NCBI RefSeq assembly: GCF_004792685.1 | Contig: NZ_SRXT01000003.1 | Coordinates: 62,001-126,000, forward strand | Direction of reading: 5' to 3' | Source of the DNA: Sphingomonas gei | GTDB taxonomy: Bacteria > Pseudomonadota > Alphaproteobacteria > Sphingomonadales > Sphingomonadaceae | Length of the DNA stretch: 64,000 nucleotides | Shown here: positions 17,196-25,607 of the stretch, one piece after another | Layout: each line of letters opens with the position of its first letter | Numbering within the stretch: the stretch's first letter is position 1 | The notes under the pieces: generated by a model | Seen by the model: the letters and a program-made list of their open reading frames with translations, nothing else | The model's database searches: none | Told to the model about the DNA's origin: nothing | Translations under genes and position numbers: made by a program

Positions 17196-17825
17196 CTAGC
17201 CATGCAAGTTGAGCAGCGAATCCATCAGCCCGTCCTCGGCGCTCGAGCACACGCCGAGCACCACCGCCTCGTCGCAGCCGTCGCCAGTGACATAGGCATG
17301 GCCCATGTTCGAATCGATGTAGATCGATTCGCCCGCTTCCAGGGTCACCGGATCGTAGAATTCGGTGTGGACGACGATGCGGCCGCTGACGATGTAGATG
17401 AATTCCTCGCCCGAATGGTGGACGAGGTCGCCGAATTCCTCGACCGATTTGGCGCGCACGCGAGTGATCACCGGGATCATCCGCTTTCGGCGCAGCTCGG
17501 TGCAGAGGTAATAATAGTCGTAATTCGCCGTGTTCACCCGCACCGCGCGATCGAGATCGCCGATGCTCCGCCGCGCGGTGACCGGCGGCTCGGCGACCGA
17601 ATCATTCTCGGCAAACAGCTCGGACATGCGGATGTTGAGCCGCTGGCTGAGCTGGAGTAATTTGTCGTAGGTCAGCGTCAGCCGGTCATGCTCGACTTTC
17701 GACAGGGTCGATATCGGAATGCCGCTGCGCAGGCTCATCTCCTTCAGCGTCCAGCTGTTCCGGGCCCGCAGTGCGCGGAGCAGCGCACCCAATGTCGGTT
17801 GCTCCGGTTTCAGCCGCGTGGCCAT
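17196..17825 (-). CDS. XRE-family regulator with cupin sensor domain
   Basis: About 209 residues from ATG 17825. An N-terminal Cro/C1-type helix-turn-helix (LGALLRALRARNSWTLKEMS ... GIPISTLSKVEHDRLTLTY) is followed by a linker and a C-terminal cupin beta-barrel (HHSGEEFIYIVSGRIVVHTE, then DSNMGHAYVTGDGCDEAVVL). Such two-domain repressors or activators (PuuR/SutR type) sense small metabolites in the cupin. It is divergent from the serine hydrolase-dgcA operon and is the only regulator next to the dgc locus. It is therefore the candidate binder of the promoter blocks at 17839 and 20989. An in-frame ATG at 17873 also exists, but it would place the divergent promoter inside the coding region. Confidence 0.92.
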   Translation of the reverse strand: MATRLKPEQPTLGALLRALRARNSWTLKEMSLRSGIPISTLSKVEHDRLTLTYDKLLQLSQRLNIRMSELFAENDSVAEPPVTARRSIGDLDRAVRVNTANYDYYYLCTELRRKRMIPVITRVRAKSVEEFGDLVHHSGEEFIYIVSGRIVVHTEFYDPVTLEAGESIYIDSNMGHAYVTGDGCDEAVVLGVCSSAEDGLMDSLLNLHG

Positions 17826-17838
17826 TTGGCACCCCAGT

Positions 17839-17901
17839 TTGACATTTCTCTGAACAGGCTCATTATGTCTCAATCAGGCGTAACAAGTTCGTATAGAGAC
17901 A
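17839..17901 (+). promoter_or_regulatory. Promoter and operator of the serine hydrolase-dgcA operon (P1)
   Basis: TTGACA (17839-17844), 17-base spacer, ATTATG (17862-17867): a good sigma-70 type promoter. The 25 bases from the -35 box onward match P2 at 20989 at 20 positions. TGTCTC (17866) pairs with GAGACA (17896), and TCGTATAGAGA (17889-17899) recurs in P2 as TCGTATAGGGA. The shared sequences are candidate binding sites for the adjacent XRE-cupin regulator. Confidence 0.65.
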
Positions 17902-17973
17902 CAGCCTAACCGCAGACGCAAACCGGCGCAATCGACATGGCCGGAGCAAGCGGGGACAAAGGGGAAAAGCGCG

Positions 17974-19944
17974 ATGTGGAAACGTTCGCTCACGATGCTG
18001 GCAGCAGGATTGCTCGGCCTCGTAGTCGGTGTACCGGCCTTCACGCAGGCGCCCGCGCCACTGACGCCGGTGGCGCAGACCCCGCCGGCCGCACCCGCAA
18101 CGCCGGCCGGTTCGGCCACGCTGACCAAGACCGATGCCGACGCCTGGCTCGACGGCTTCCTGCCCTATGCGCTCGCGCGCGGTGACATCGCCGGTGCGGT
18201 GGTGGTCGTGGTCAAGGATGGTCAGGTCGTGACTCAGCGCGGCTTCGGCTATGCCGATGTCGCCAAGCGCAAGCCGGTCGACCCCGCGACCACCCTGTTC
18301 CGCCCGGGCTCGACTTCCAAACTCTATACCTGGACATCGGTGATGCAGCTCGTCGAGGCGGGCAAGCTCGACCTCGACGCCGACGTCAACCGCTATCTCG
18401 ACTTCAAGATCCCGCCCTATCAGGGCAAGCCGATCACGCTGCGCAACATCATGACGCACACCGCCGGCTTCGAGGAGATCATCAAGGGCCTGCTGACGTT
18501 CGACAAGCCCGTCCCCTCGCTTGGGGATGTCGTCAAGCATCGCATCCCCGAGCGGATCTACGCGCCCGGCACCACCCCGGCATATTCGAACTATGCCACT
18601 GCGCTGGCCGGCTACATCGTCGAGCGCGTCTCGGGGGTGCCGTTCGACGACTATGTCGAGAAGAACATCTTCGGCCGCCTCGGCATGCAATATGCCAGCT
18701 TCCGCCAGCCGCTGCCGGCACGGCTCAAGCCGTTCATGTCGCAGGGCTATCTGCTGGGCTCGGGTCCGGCGCAGAAATACGAGCTGATCGGCATGGCGCC
18801 CGCGGGTTCCTCGGCGATCAGCGGCGGCGACATGGCCAAGTTCATGATCGCGCACCTGGCTGAAGGCGGCCCACTGCTCAGCCCCGCCACCGCCAAGCTG
18901 ATGCACGCCCCCCAGCCCAGCGCGATCCCTGCAGTCAACACGATGGCGCTCGGCTTCTACGAACAGCGCATCAATGGCCACCGCGCGATCGCGCATGGCG
19001 GCGACACGGTCTATTTCCACAGCGATCTGTGGATCTTCCCCGAAGACAATGTCGGGTTGTACATTTCGATGAACAGCGACGGCAAGGAAGGCGTCACGCG
19101 CGTCCTGCGCGGCGCGCTGTTCGACCAATTTGCCGACCGTTATCTGCCCGATCCGAACAAGGCCGCCCCGGTCGAGCTCCCCACCGCGAAGGAGCATGCC
19201 AAGCTGCTGGTCGGCACCTGGACCAACAGCCGCCGGATCGACTCGAGCTTCGCCAAGGTCATCGGGCTGATCGGCGACACCAAGGTGAGCCTCGACGCCG
19301 ATGGCCGTCCGGTCATCCCGGCTCTGACCAGCCCCGGCGGCGCTCCGCGCAAGCTGATCGAAGTCGCGCCGTTCGTATGGCAGGACGCCTATGGCCATGA
19401 GCGGCTCGCCGCGCAGGTGGTCGACGGCAAGGTCGTGCGGTGGAGCTTCGGCGAAGTCTCGCCGTTCATGATCTGGTACCGCACGCCAGCCGCGCTCGAC
19501 AGCGCTTGGCTGATGCCGGCCTTGCTGTTCGGGATCGGCGTGGTGTTCCTCACCGCACTCGCCTGGCCGATCGGCTGGTTCAACCGCCGCCGCTACGCAG
19601 CACAGCTCGCGCTGCAGGGCGAGAGCCTGCGCACCTTCCGCGCAGTCCGCGGCTTCGCCTGGCTGGTGCTGGCGGTGCTGGTCGGCTGGATGGTGGTGAT
19701 CACCGGGCTCGAGAATTTCGAGAGCCACGGCTCGACCGACTGGCTGATCCTGCTGCTCCAGGTTGTCGGCACGCTCGCCTTCTTCGGGCTGTTCGGGCTG
19801 GCGATCTGGAACACCTGGCTGACCTGGAAGGAAAAGCGCGGCTGGTTCGGCCGGGTGTGGAGCGTGCTGCTGGTGCTCGGCGCTTTCTTCATCCTGTACA
19901 CCGCTCTGGTCTACAAGCTGATCTCCTTCGGCACGGAGTTCTGA
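17974..19944 (+). CDS. Class C beta-lactamase-like serine hydrolase with C-terminal membrane domain
   Basis: A 656-residue protein. A signal sequence (LTMLAAGLLGLVVGVPAFTQ) and Pro/Ala-rich linker lead into a beta-lactamase/D-aminopeptidase-like domain. The active-site S113-T-S-K116 (motif SxxK), Y204-S-N206 (YxN) and HGGD (HxG) are all present. The last ~150 residues contain about four hydrophobic helices (LMPALLFGIGVVFLTALAW, FAWLVLAVLVGWMVVITGL and two more), so the catalytic domain is held at the periplasmic face of the inner membrane. Class C relatives hydrolyse peptides with D-residues, esters or beta-lactams. It is the first gene of an operon, 5 bp ahead of dgcA, which supports action on D-amino-acid-containing peptides. 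Confidence 0.9.
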   Translation: MWKRSLTMLAAGLLGLVVGVPAFTQAPAPLTPVAQTPPAAPATPAGSATLTKTDADAWLDGFLPYALARGDIAGAVVVVVKDGQVVTQRGFGYADVAKRKPVDPATTLFRPGSTSKLYTWTSVMQLVEAGKLDLDADVNRYLDFKIPPYQGKPITLRNIMTHTAGFEEIIKGLLTFDKPVPSLGDVVKHRIPERIYAPGTTPAYSNYATALAGYIVERVSGVPFDDYVEKNIFGRLGMQYASFRQPLPARLKPFMSQGYLLGSGPAQKYELIGMAPAGSSAISGGDMAKFMIAHLAEGGPLLSPATAKLMHAPQPSAIPAVNTMALGFYEQRINGHRAIAHGGDTVYFHSDLWIFPEDNVGLYISMNSDGKEGVTRVLRGALFDQFADRYLPDPNKAAPVELPTAKEHAKLLVGTWTNSRRIDSSFAKVIGLIGDTKVSLDADGRPVIPALTSPGGAPRKLIEVAPFVWQDAYGHERLAAQVVDGKVVRWSFGEVSPFMIWYRTPAALDSAWLMPALLFGIGVVFLTALAWPIGWFNRRRYAAQLALQGESLRTFRAVRGFAWLVLAVLVGWMVVITGLENFESHGSTDWLILLLQVVGTLAFFGLFGLAIWNTWLTWKEKRGWFGRVWSVLLVLGAFFILYTALVYKLISFGTEF

Positions 19945-19949
19945 AGCCG

Positions 19950-20969
19950 ATGGTGCAGCGACTCTCACTCGACGTGGCCGTGGAACGGCTTCCTTTCGCC
20001 AAGCCGTTCCACATCTCCGGCCATGTGTTCAGCGAGTCCGCGGTGGTGGTCGTCACCTTGAGTGACGGCCTCCACACCGGGCGCGGCGAGGCAAGCGGAG
20101 TCTATTATCTCGGCGATGACGAAGCCGCGATGACCGCCGCGCTGGAGACGATACGCGACGGCCTGAGCCAGGGCATGAGCCGCGCCGATCTCCAGCAGGC
20201 GCTGCCCGCTGGCGGCGCGCGCAACGCGGCGGATTGCGCATTGTGGGAGCTCGATGCCAAGCGCGCCGGCGTCCCAGTGTGGAAGCTGGCGGGCCTGCCC
20301 GAGCCGAAACCATTGCTCACCACGTTCACGCTCGGCGCCGACGATCCCGCAGTGATGGCCGAAGCCGCGCTGGCGCTTCCCGACGCGCGTGCGCTCAAGC
20401 TGAAGCTTACCGGCGATCTCGACCTCGACATTGCCCGGGTTCGCGCGGTGCGCGCCGCGCGCGGCGATTGCTGGATCGGCGTCGACGCCAATCAGGGTTT
20501 CCAAATCAACGAACTCGAAGCGCTCGTCGCGGTGCTGGTCGAAGCCAGGGTCGCGTTGCTCGAACAGCCGCTCGCCCGCGGACGCGAAGCCGATCTCGAC
20601 GGATTCGATTCGCCCATCCCGATCGCCGCCGACGAGAGCGCGCTCGGCCTCGCCGATGTCGACGGCCTCGTCGGCCGCTTCGACACGGTCAACATCAAGC
20701 TCGACAAATGCGGCGGCCTCACCGAGGCGGTCGCGATCGCCAGGCGGGCGCGGCTGCTGGGGCTCGACGTGATGGTCGGCAACATGGTCGGCTCCAGCCT
20801 CGCAATGGCCCCGGCATATTTGCTCGGTCAGCTCTGCGACGTGGTCGACCTCGACGGCCCGACCTTTCTCGCTGCGGATCGACAGCCCGGCATTCGCTAC
20901 GAGGACGGCTATATTCATTGCCCCGAAATCGTCTGGGGTCATCGCGGCCTCGCGACGGTGAGCGCGTGA
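19950..20969 (+). CDS. dgcA: N-acetyl-D-glutamate racemase / dipeptide epimerase DgcA
   Basis: A 339-residue enolase-superfamily protein. Visible catalytic residues are K150-L-K152 (KxK), the metal ligands in GVDANQG, LLEQPLA and AADESA, and the second catalytic Lys in NIKLDKCGG. This is the muconate-lactonizing/dipeptide-epimerase pattern. Close relatives epimerise L-Ala-D/L-Glu; DgcA has been reported to racemise N-acetyl-D-glutamate in a D-glutamate catabolic route together with DgcN. A dgcN homologue lies 3.6 kb downstream in this same locus, which favours the DgcA name. It starts 5 bp after the serine hydrolase stop, so the two are co-transcribed. Confidence 0.9.
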   Translation: MVQRLSLDVAVERLPFAKPFHISGHVFSESAVVVVTLSDGLHTGRGEASGVYYLGDDEAAMTAALETIRDGLSQGMSRADLQQALPAGGARNAADCALWELDAKRAGVPVWKLAGLPEPKPLLTTFTLGADDPAVMAEAALALPDARALKLKLTGDLDLDIARVRAVRAARGDCWIGVDANQGFQINELEALVAVLVEARVALLEQPLARGREADLDGFDSPIPIAADESALGLADVDGLVGRFDTVNIKLDKCGGLTEAVAIARRARLLGLDVMVGNMVGSSLAMAPAYLLGQLCDVVDLDGPTFLAADRQPGIRYEDGYIHCPEIVWGHRGLATVSA

Positions 20970-20988
20970 CGCATAGTTGCAATAATAG

Positions 20989-21039
20989 TTGACACTTCTC
21001 CAATCAGGATCATACCATCCTGATTAGATAATCGTATAG
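20989..21039 (+). promoter_or_regulatory. Promoter and operator of the dipeptidase-receptor-dgcN operon (P2)
   Basis: TTGACA (20989-20994) starts a block that matches P1 upstream of 17974 at 20 of 25 positions. A perfect palindrome AATCAGGAT-CATACC-ATCCTGATT (21002-21025) covers the -10 region, whose hexamer (ATACCA) is weak, as expected for a regulated promoter. TCGTATAGGGA (21032-21042) also recurs in P1. The palindrome is the best operator candidate. Confidence 0.65.
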
Positions 21040-21050
21040 GGAGCGCGGCA

Positions 21051-22199
21051 ATGCAGTCATTGCCCAGGGTCTCGCGTCGCCGTTTGCTCGGCGGCGCGAC
21101 CGCCGTCGCGGCCACGGGGTTCCCGATGGTCAATAGCGGCCAGTTCCGGCTGTACGCTGCCTCGCCCGTCACCTATTCGCGCCGCGCGGTCGATCTGGTC
21201 CGCGGCTCGCTGGTCATCGACATGCTCGGCGCGCTCAAGATCAATGAGAGCCCGCAATTCTACGGCGACCCGCTGAGCGCGCAGGACGAAGCCGATTGGC
21301 GCGCCTGCGGGATCGCCGGCATCCATCACGCCAGCGGCATGGGCGGCCCCAATGCGCGCGAAGAAACGCTCGAATGGATCGCGCTGAGCCAGGGCTATAT
21401 CGGCCGCGCGTCGCACCTGTTCTCTTTGGTCGACAAGGCTGCCGACCTCGATCGCGCGCGCAAGCAGGGCAAGATCGCAGTCATCCTCGGCCTGCAGAAC
21501 AGCGAGCATTTCCGCACCGTCGCCGACGTCAAGCTGTTCCACCAGATCGGCCAGCGCTGCTCACAATTGACCTACAACACGCAGAACCTGCTCGGCTCGG
21601 GCTCGACCGAGCGCGTCGACGGTGGCGTCACCGATTTCGGCGCCGAGATCGTCAAGGCGATGAACGACGTGGGCATGCTGGTCGACGTCTCGCACAGCGG
21701 CGACCGCACCACGCTCGACGCGATCGAGATATCATCCAAGCCGATCGCCATCACCCACAGCAATTGCCGCGCGCTGGTCAACCACCCGCGGCTCAAGACC
21801 GACGAAGCGATCAAGGCGCTGGCGGCGAAAGGCGGGGTGATGGGCGTAACCGGCGTGCGCATGTTCGTGCGCGCCAGCGAGCCCACCGCGGTGCCGCACA
21901 TCGTCGATCATATCGACCATATCGTGAAGCTGGTAGGCGTGGACCATGTCGGCATCGGCTCGGACTCCGATCTGAACGGCTATGACGACATGCCGCCCGC
22001 GCTGCTCGCCGAGATGAAGGCGGCGTACAAGGCGAGCTACGCCTTTCGCGACAAGGTCGACACCGACGGTTTCGATCATCCTCGCAAGGTCTACGACCTG
22101 ACCGAGGAACTGATCCGGCGAAACTATTCCAACGAGAACATCGCGGCCATTCTGGGCGGCAATTTCCGCCGCCTGCTCGGCCAGGTCTGGGGCGGATAA
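21051..22199 (+). CDS. M19 (renal-dipeptidase-like) membrane dipeptidase, exported
   Basis: A 382-residue protein with a Tat-like signal (SRRRLLGGATAVAATGFPM). The M19 barrel shows GLQNSEHF (bridging Glu), LVDVSHSGDR (metal His), AITHSNCRALVNHPR (second His) and GIGSDSD (catalytic Asp). The usual first metal motif HxD is not seen; the equivalent site reads VIDMLGAL, keeping Asp but lacking His. M19 enzymes cut dipeptides, often with a D-residue in second position. It is the first gene of the second dgc operon, followed after 22 bp by a TonB receptor. Substrate is inferred from context. Confidence 0.9.
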   Translation: MQSLPRVSRRRLLGGATAVAATGFPMVNSGQFRLYAASPVTYSRRAVDLVRGSLVIDMLGALKINESPQFYGDPLSAQDEADWRACGIAGIHHASGMGGPNAREETLEWIALSQGYIGRASHLFSLVDKAADLDRARKQGKIAVILGLQNSEHFRTVADVKLFHQIGQRCSQLTYNTQNLLGSGSTERVDGGVTDFGAEIVKAMNDVGMLVDVSHSGDRTTLDAIEISSKPIAITHSNCRALVNHPRLKTDEAIKALAAKGGVMGVTGVRMFVRASEPTAVPHIVDHIDHIVKLVGVDHVGIGSDSDLNGYDDMPPALLAEMKAAYKASYAFRDKVDTDGFDHPRKVYDLTEELIRRNYSNENIAAILGGNFRRLLGQVWGG

Positions 22200-22221
22200 T
22201 CCGACATTCTAGGGGAAGAAC

Positions 22222-24558
22222 ATGAAGCGCTTTGCACCATCGGTTCGCACATTGCTCGGCTTCACTGCAGCCACGGGCGCATTGGCGGTCGCCGCGCCGG
22301 CGTTCGCGCAGGATAGCCAGTCCTCGATCGCGCCGAACGAGGAGATCGTGGTGACCGCGCAGAAGCGCGAGCAGACCTTGCTCGAAATCCCGCAGTCGAT
22401 CTCGGTGGTCAGTGCCGAACGGCTTGAGCGCCAGCAGGCGACGAGCTTCGTCGATTACGCCGCGCTCGTGCCCGGGCTCAGCCTGCAGCAGGGCAACCCC
22501 GGCGAGACCCGCGTCGTGCTGCGCGGCATCAATACTGGCGGCGCCAGCCCGACCACGGCAATCTATATTGACGAAACGCCGTTCGGCGCGAGCACCGGCC
22601 AGGCCAATGGCGCGGTGCTGGCGGGCGATATCGACCCGTTCGATCTCGAGCGAGTCGAAGTGCTTCGCGGCCCGCAGGGCACGCTCTATGGTGCGAACTC
22701 GCTGGGCGGCGTGATCAAGTTCATCACCGTGGCGCCGCGCCTCGGCGAATTTGAAGGCAAGGTCCAGGCCGGCGTCGAGACCGTCACCGACGGCGACATG
22801 GGCTGGAACGGCAATGCCGTGATCAACGTGCCGATCGCCAGTATCGCCGCGCTGCGCGTCAGCGGCTTCTATCGCGAGCAGGGCGGGTTCATCGACACCC
22901 TGGGCATCGCCCGCGAAAAGGCCAACGACGTCACCAGTTATGGCGGGCGCGCCTCGCTGCTCGTCAAGCCGAGCGACAATTTCTCGGTACGCCTGACCGC
23001 GATCGCACAGAATATCCGCGCCAATTCGCGCGCCGCTTTCGATGCCGACCCGATCACGCTCAAGCCGCAGGCGACCGACCCGACGACCGGCGCCTCGACC
23101 GAGGGGCGGCTGACCCGCGCGCAATATTATCCCGACCAGAACGATGTCGATTATCGCAATTATAACGGCACGATCGACTGGGACCTGGGCTTCGCATCGC
23201 TCGTGTCCGCCACCAGCTACAGCAAGACCATCCAGCATGAAGTGACCGATGCCAGCTATCAGCTCGCCGGGATCGGCGACGCATTCTTCGGCGGGGTGGG
23301 TACGCCCGGCCCGCGCGGCATCACGCTGCCGGCGACGGTCTCCACCAAGAAGTTCACGCAGGAAGTCCGGCTGGCATCGCCGTCCAGCACGACCGTGGAA
23401 TGGCTGGTCGGCGGCTATTATACGCGCGAGGAGGGCCGCATCTTCCAGCGTTATTTGCCCTTCGCGCTGGACAGCGGCGAAGCGGTCGATCCGACGCTGA
23501 CGCTGCCGGTCGGCGCAGGCGGCGCCGACGTCACTTTCCCCGAGTTCCTGCGCGCCGAGCTCGATTCGGTCTATCGCGAATATGCCGGCTTCGGCAGCGT
23601 TACCGCGCATTTCGGGCCGCGTTTCGATATCACCGCCGGCGCGCGGTACAGTCATAACGAACAGCGCACGCGCCAGCTGCTCGACGGATCGCTGCTGGTG
23701 TTGTCCGGCTCGCCGGTCGGGCCCGACATCACCAACGGCAAATCGGACGAGAACGTGTTCACCTGGTCGGTGTCGCCGCGGTTCGAGCTCAGCGACCATG
23801 CCTCGCTCTATGCCCGCGTTGCCAAGGGCTATCGTCCCGGCGGCCCTAACGTCGTGCCGCCGGGGGCCGGGTCGGCGTTCCCGGGCTTTTTCGAAGCGGA
23901 CACGCTGATCAGCTATGAGGCCGGCATCCGGGCCGAGACCGCCGACCGCAGCTTCGCCTTCGACGCCTCGCTTTATTATCTCGACTGGAGCAATATCCAG
24001 GTGCTGGTGACCTACCAGACCGGGATCGGGCCGATCGGCGCCGACGGCAATGGCGATTCGGCGCGCAGCCAGGGTGCCGAGATCACCGCCACGGTGCGCC
24101 CGACCAAGGGTTTCGACGTGGTGATGAACGTCGCCTATAACGACGCCGCGCTGCGGGACGATCTGCCCGCGGGCAATGGCGGCTTTGCCGGCGACCGCCT
24201 GCCTTATGCCCCCGAATGGACCGCCAATCTCTCCGCCGATTACGAATGGGGCATCGGCGGCGGCACGACGGCGTTCGTCGGCGGCAATGTGCGGCTGGTG
24301 AGCGACCAGCAGACCGATTTCGACGATGCCTATCAGACCCAGTTCGGGCGGCGGCTGGCGATCGACGGCTTCGCCACCGTCGACCTGCGCGTCGGCGCGC
24401 GCTTCGGCGCGTTCAACGTGACTGCCTTTGCCAAGAATCTCGGCAATTCGCGCGGGCTCACCAATGTCGGGAGCTTCGGCGCACGGCCGGGCACGCTGGT
24501 ATCGGCCTCGCCGATCCGTCCGCGGACGCTGGGCGTCACGCTCGGCGCCGGGTTCTGA
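22222..24558 (+). CDS. TonB-dependent outer-membrane receptor of the dgc locus
   Basis: A 778-residue protein with a signal peptide (ALAVAAPAFAQ), TonB-box/plug start EEIVVTAQKREQTLLEIPQS, plug motif VEVLRGPQGTLYGANSLGG and a beta-barrel ending in a C-terminal Phe (LGVTLGAGF). An AGGGGAAG site precedes ATG 22222. It lies within an operon of peptidases, dgcN and a permease, so its ligand is probably a peptide or muropeptide fragment; this is an inference from position only. Confidence 0.93.
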   Translation: MKRFAPSVRTLLGFTAATGALAVAAPAFAQDSQSSIAPNEEIVVTAQKREQTLLEIPQSISVVSAERLERQQATSFVDYAALVPGLSLQQGNPGETRVVLRGINTGGASPTTAIYIDETPFGASTGQANGAVLAGDIDPFDLERVEVLRGPQGTLYGANSLGGVIKFITVAPRLGEFEGKVQAGVETVTDGDMGWNGNAVINVPIASIAALRVSGFYREQGGFIDTLGIAREKANDVTSYGGRASLLVKPSDNFSVRLTAIAQNIRANSRAAFDADPITLKPQATDPTTGASTEGRLTRAQYYPDQNDVDYRNYNGTIDWDLGFASLVSATSYSKTIQHEVTDASYQLAGIGDAFFGGVGTPGPRGITLPATVSTKKFTQEVRLASPSSTTVEWLVGGYYTREEGRIFQRYLPFALDSGEAVDPTLTLPVGAGGADVTFPEFLRAELDSVYREYAGFGSVTAHFGPRFDITAGARYSHNEQRTRQLLDGSLLVLSGSPVGPDITNGKSDENVFTWSVSPRFELSDHASLYARVAKGYRPGGPNVVPPGAGSAFPGFFEADTLISYEAGIRAETADRSFAFDASLYYLDWSNIQVLVTYQTGIGPIGADGNGDSARSQGAEITATVRPTKGFDVVMNVAYNDAALRDDLPAGNGGFAGDRLPYAPEWTANLSADYEWGIGGGTTAFVGGNVRLVSDQQTDFDDAYQTQFGRRLAIDGFATVDLRVGARFGAFNVTAFAKNLGNSRGLTNVGSFGARPGTLVSASPIRPRTLGVTLGAGF

Positions 24559-24566
24559 GCGCGCGC

Positions 24567-25607
24567 ATGAGCCTCCACCAAAACCTGACTGCCGGCGCGC
24601 TTGCCCTGCCGCAGCCTTATCTGCTGTTCCTCGGCGACACCGTCGAACGCGGCTTCGCCAAGACCGCGCTCGGCCTGCGCGACTGGGCGCCCGAGAAATG
24701 CGTCGGGGAACTCGCGCTTCCCGGCGCCGCGGTGACCACCGGGCTGCCGCCGATGACCCCGGCACAGGCCTATGCCCAGGGCGCGCGGGCGCTGGTGATC
24801 GGGGTCGCCAATGCCGGCGGCGTGATCCCGCAGAGCTGGCGCGCTTCGCTGGTCGAGGCGCTCGAGGCAGGGCTCGATATCGTCGCGGGGATGCACACGC
24901 GGCTTTCCGACATTCCCGAATTGCGCGAGACCGCGGCATTGCTCGGCCGGCGGTTGATCGACATCCGGGTGCCGCCGGCGCAGATCCCGGTGGCGACCGG
25001 GCGCAAGCGCACTGGCAAGCGGCTGCTGACGGTGGGCACCGATTGCGCGCTCGGCAAGAAATACACTGCGCTGGCGCTGGCGCGTGCCTTTGCGCAGCGC
25101 GGCGTGGCGAGCGATTTCCGTGCTACCGGGCAGACCGGGATCATGATCGCCGGCGGGGGCATGCCGATGGACGCGGTGGTTTCCGATTTCGAAGCAGGCG
25201 CGGCCGAGATGCTCTCGCCCGACGCCGCGCCCGACCATTGGGATCTGATCGAAGGGCAGGGCTCGTTGGCGCATCCGGCTTATGCCGCAGTGTCGCTGGG
25301 GCTGCTCCACGGCAGCCAGCCTGACGTGTTCGTGGTATGCCATGAGCCAGGGAGGACCGACATGCTCGGCACCGCAGGCTATCAGGTCGCAACGGTCGAG
25401 GAGATCATCGATCTCACCTTGGCGCTTGGGCGGAGAACCAATCCGAACATCCGCTGTGGCGGGTTCAGCTTCAACACCTCGGCGCTCGAGGATGCAGAAG
25501 CGGCCGACGTGATGCGGCGCGAAAGCGAGCGGCTCGGACTCCCGGTCGCCGATCCGGTGCGCGGCGGGCCGGCGTTCGACGCGCTGGTCGAAAGCTGCCT
25601 CGCATGA
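24567..25607 (+). CDS. dgcN: DUF1611 protein, D-glutamate N-acetyltransferase DgcN
   Basis: A 346-residue cytosolic protein of the DUF1611 family. The N-terminal domain (YLLFLGDTVERGFAKTALGL) is followed by a P-loop-like nucleotide-fold domain with VGTDCALGKKYTALALA and GQTGIMIAGGG. Proteins of this family named DgcN were reported to N-acetylate D-glutamate, providing the substrate for DgcA. It starts 8 bp after the receptor stop and overlaps the next gene by ATGA, so translation is coupled. Older annotation would call it an uncharacterised NAD-dependent epimerase/dehydratase-like protein. Confidence 0.88.
   Translation: MSLHQNLTAGALALPQPYLLFLGDTVERGFAKTALGLRDWAPEKCVGELALPGAAVTTGLPPMTPAQAYAQGARALVIGVANAGGVIPQSWRASLVEALEAGLDIVAGMHTRLSDIPELRETAALLGRRLIDIRVPPAQIPVATGRKRTGKRLLTVGTDCALGKKYTALALARAFAQRGVASDFRATGQTGIMIAGGGMPMDAVVSDFEAGAAEMLSPDAAPDHWDLIEGQGSLAHPAYAAVSLGLLHGSQPDVFVVCHEPGRTDMLGTAGYQVATVEEIIDLTLALGRRTNPNIRCGGFSFNTSALEDAEAADVMRRESERLGLPVADPVRGGPAFDALVESCLA

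Noticed and set aside
17863..19968. 701-codon minus-strand frame opposite the serine hydrolase
   Set aside because: Shadow of the plus-strand gene, whose SxxK, YxN and HxG motifs are intact.
21811..24939. Very long antisense open frame (1042 codons) opposite the receptor and dgcN genes
   Set aside because: Arg/Ala/Gly-rich composition without any motif; it is the mirror of GC-rich codon bias in the real plus-strand genes.
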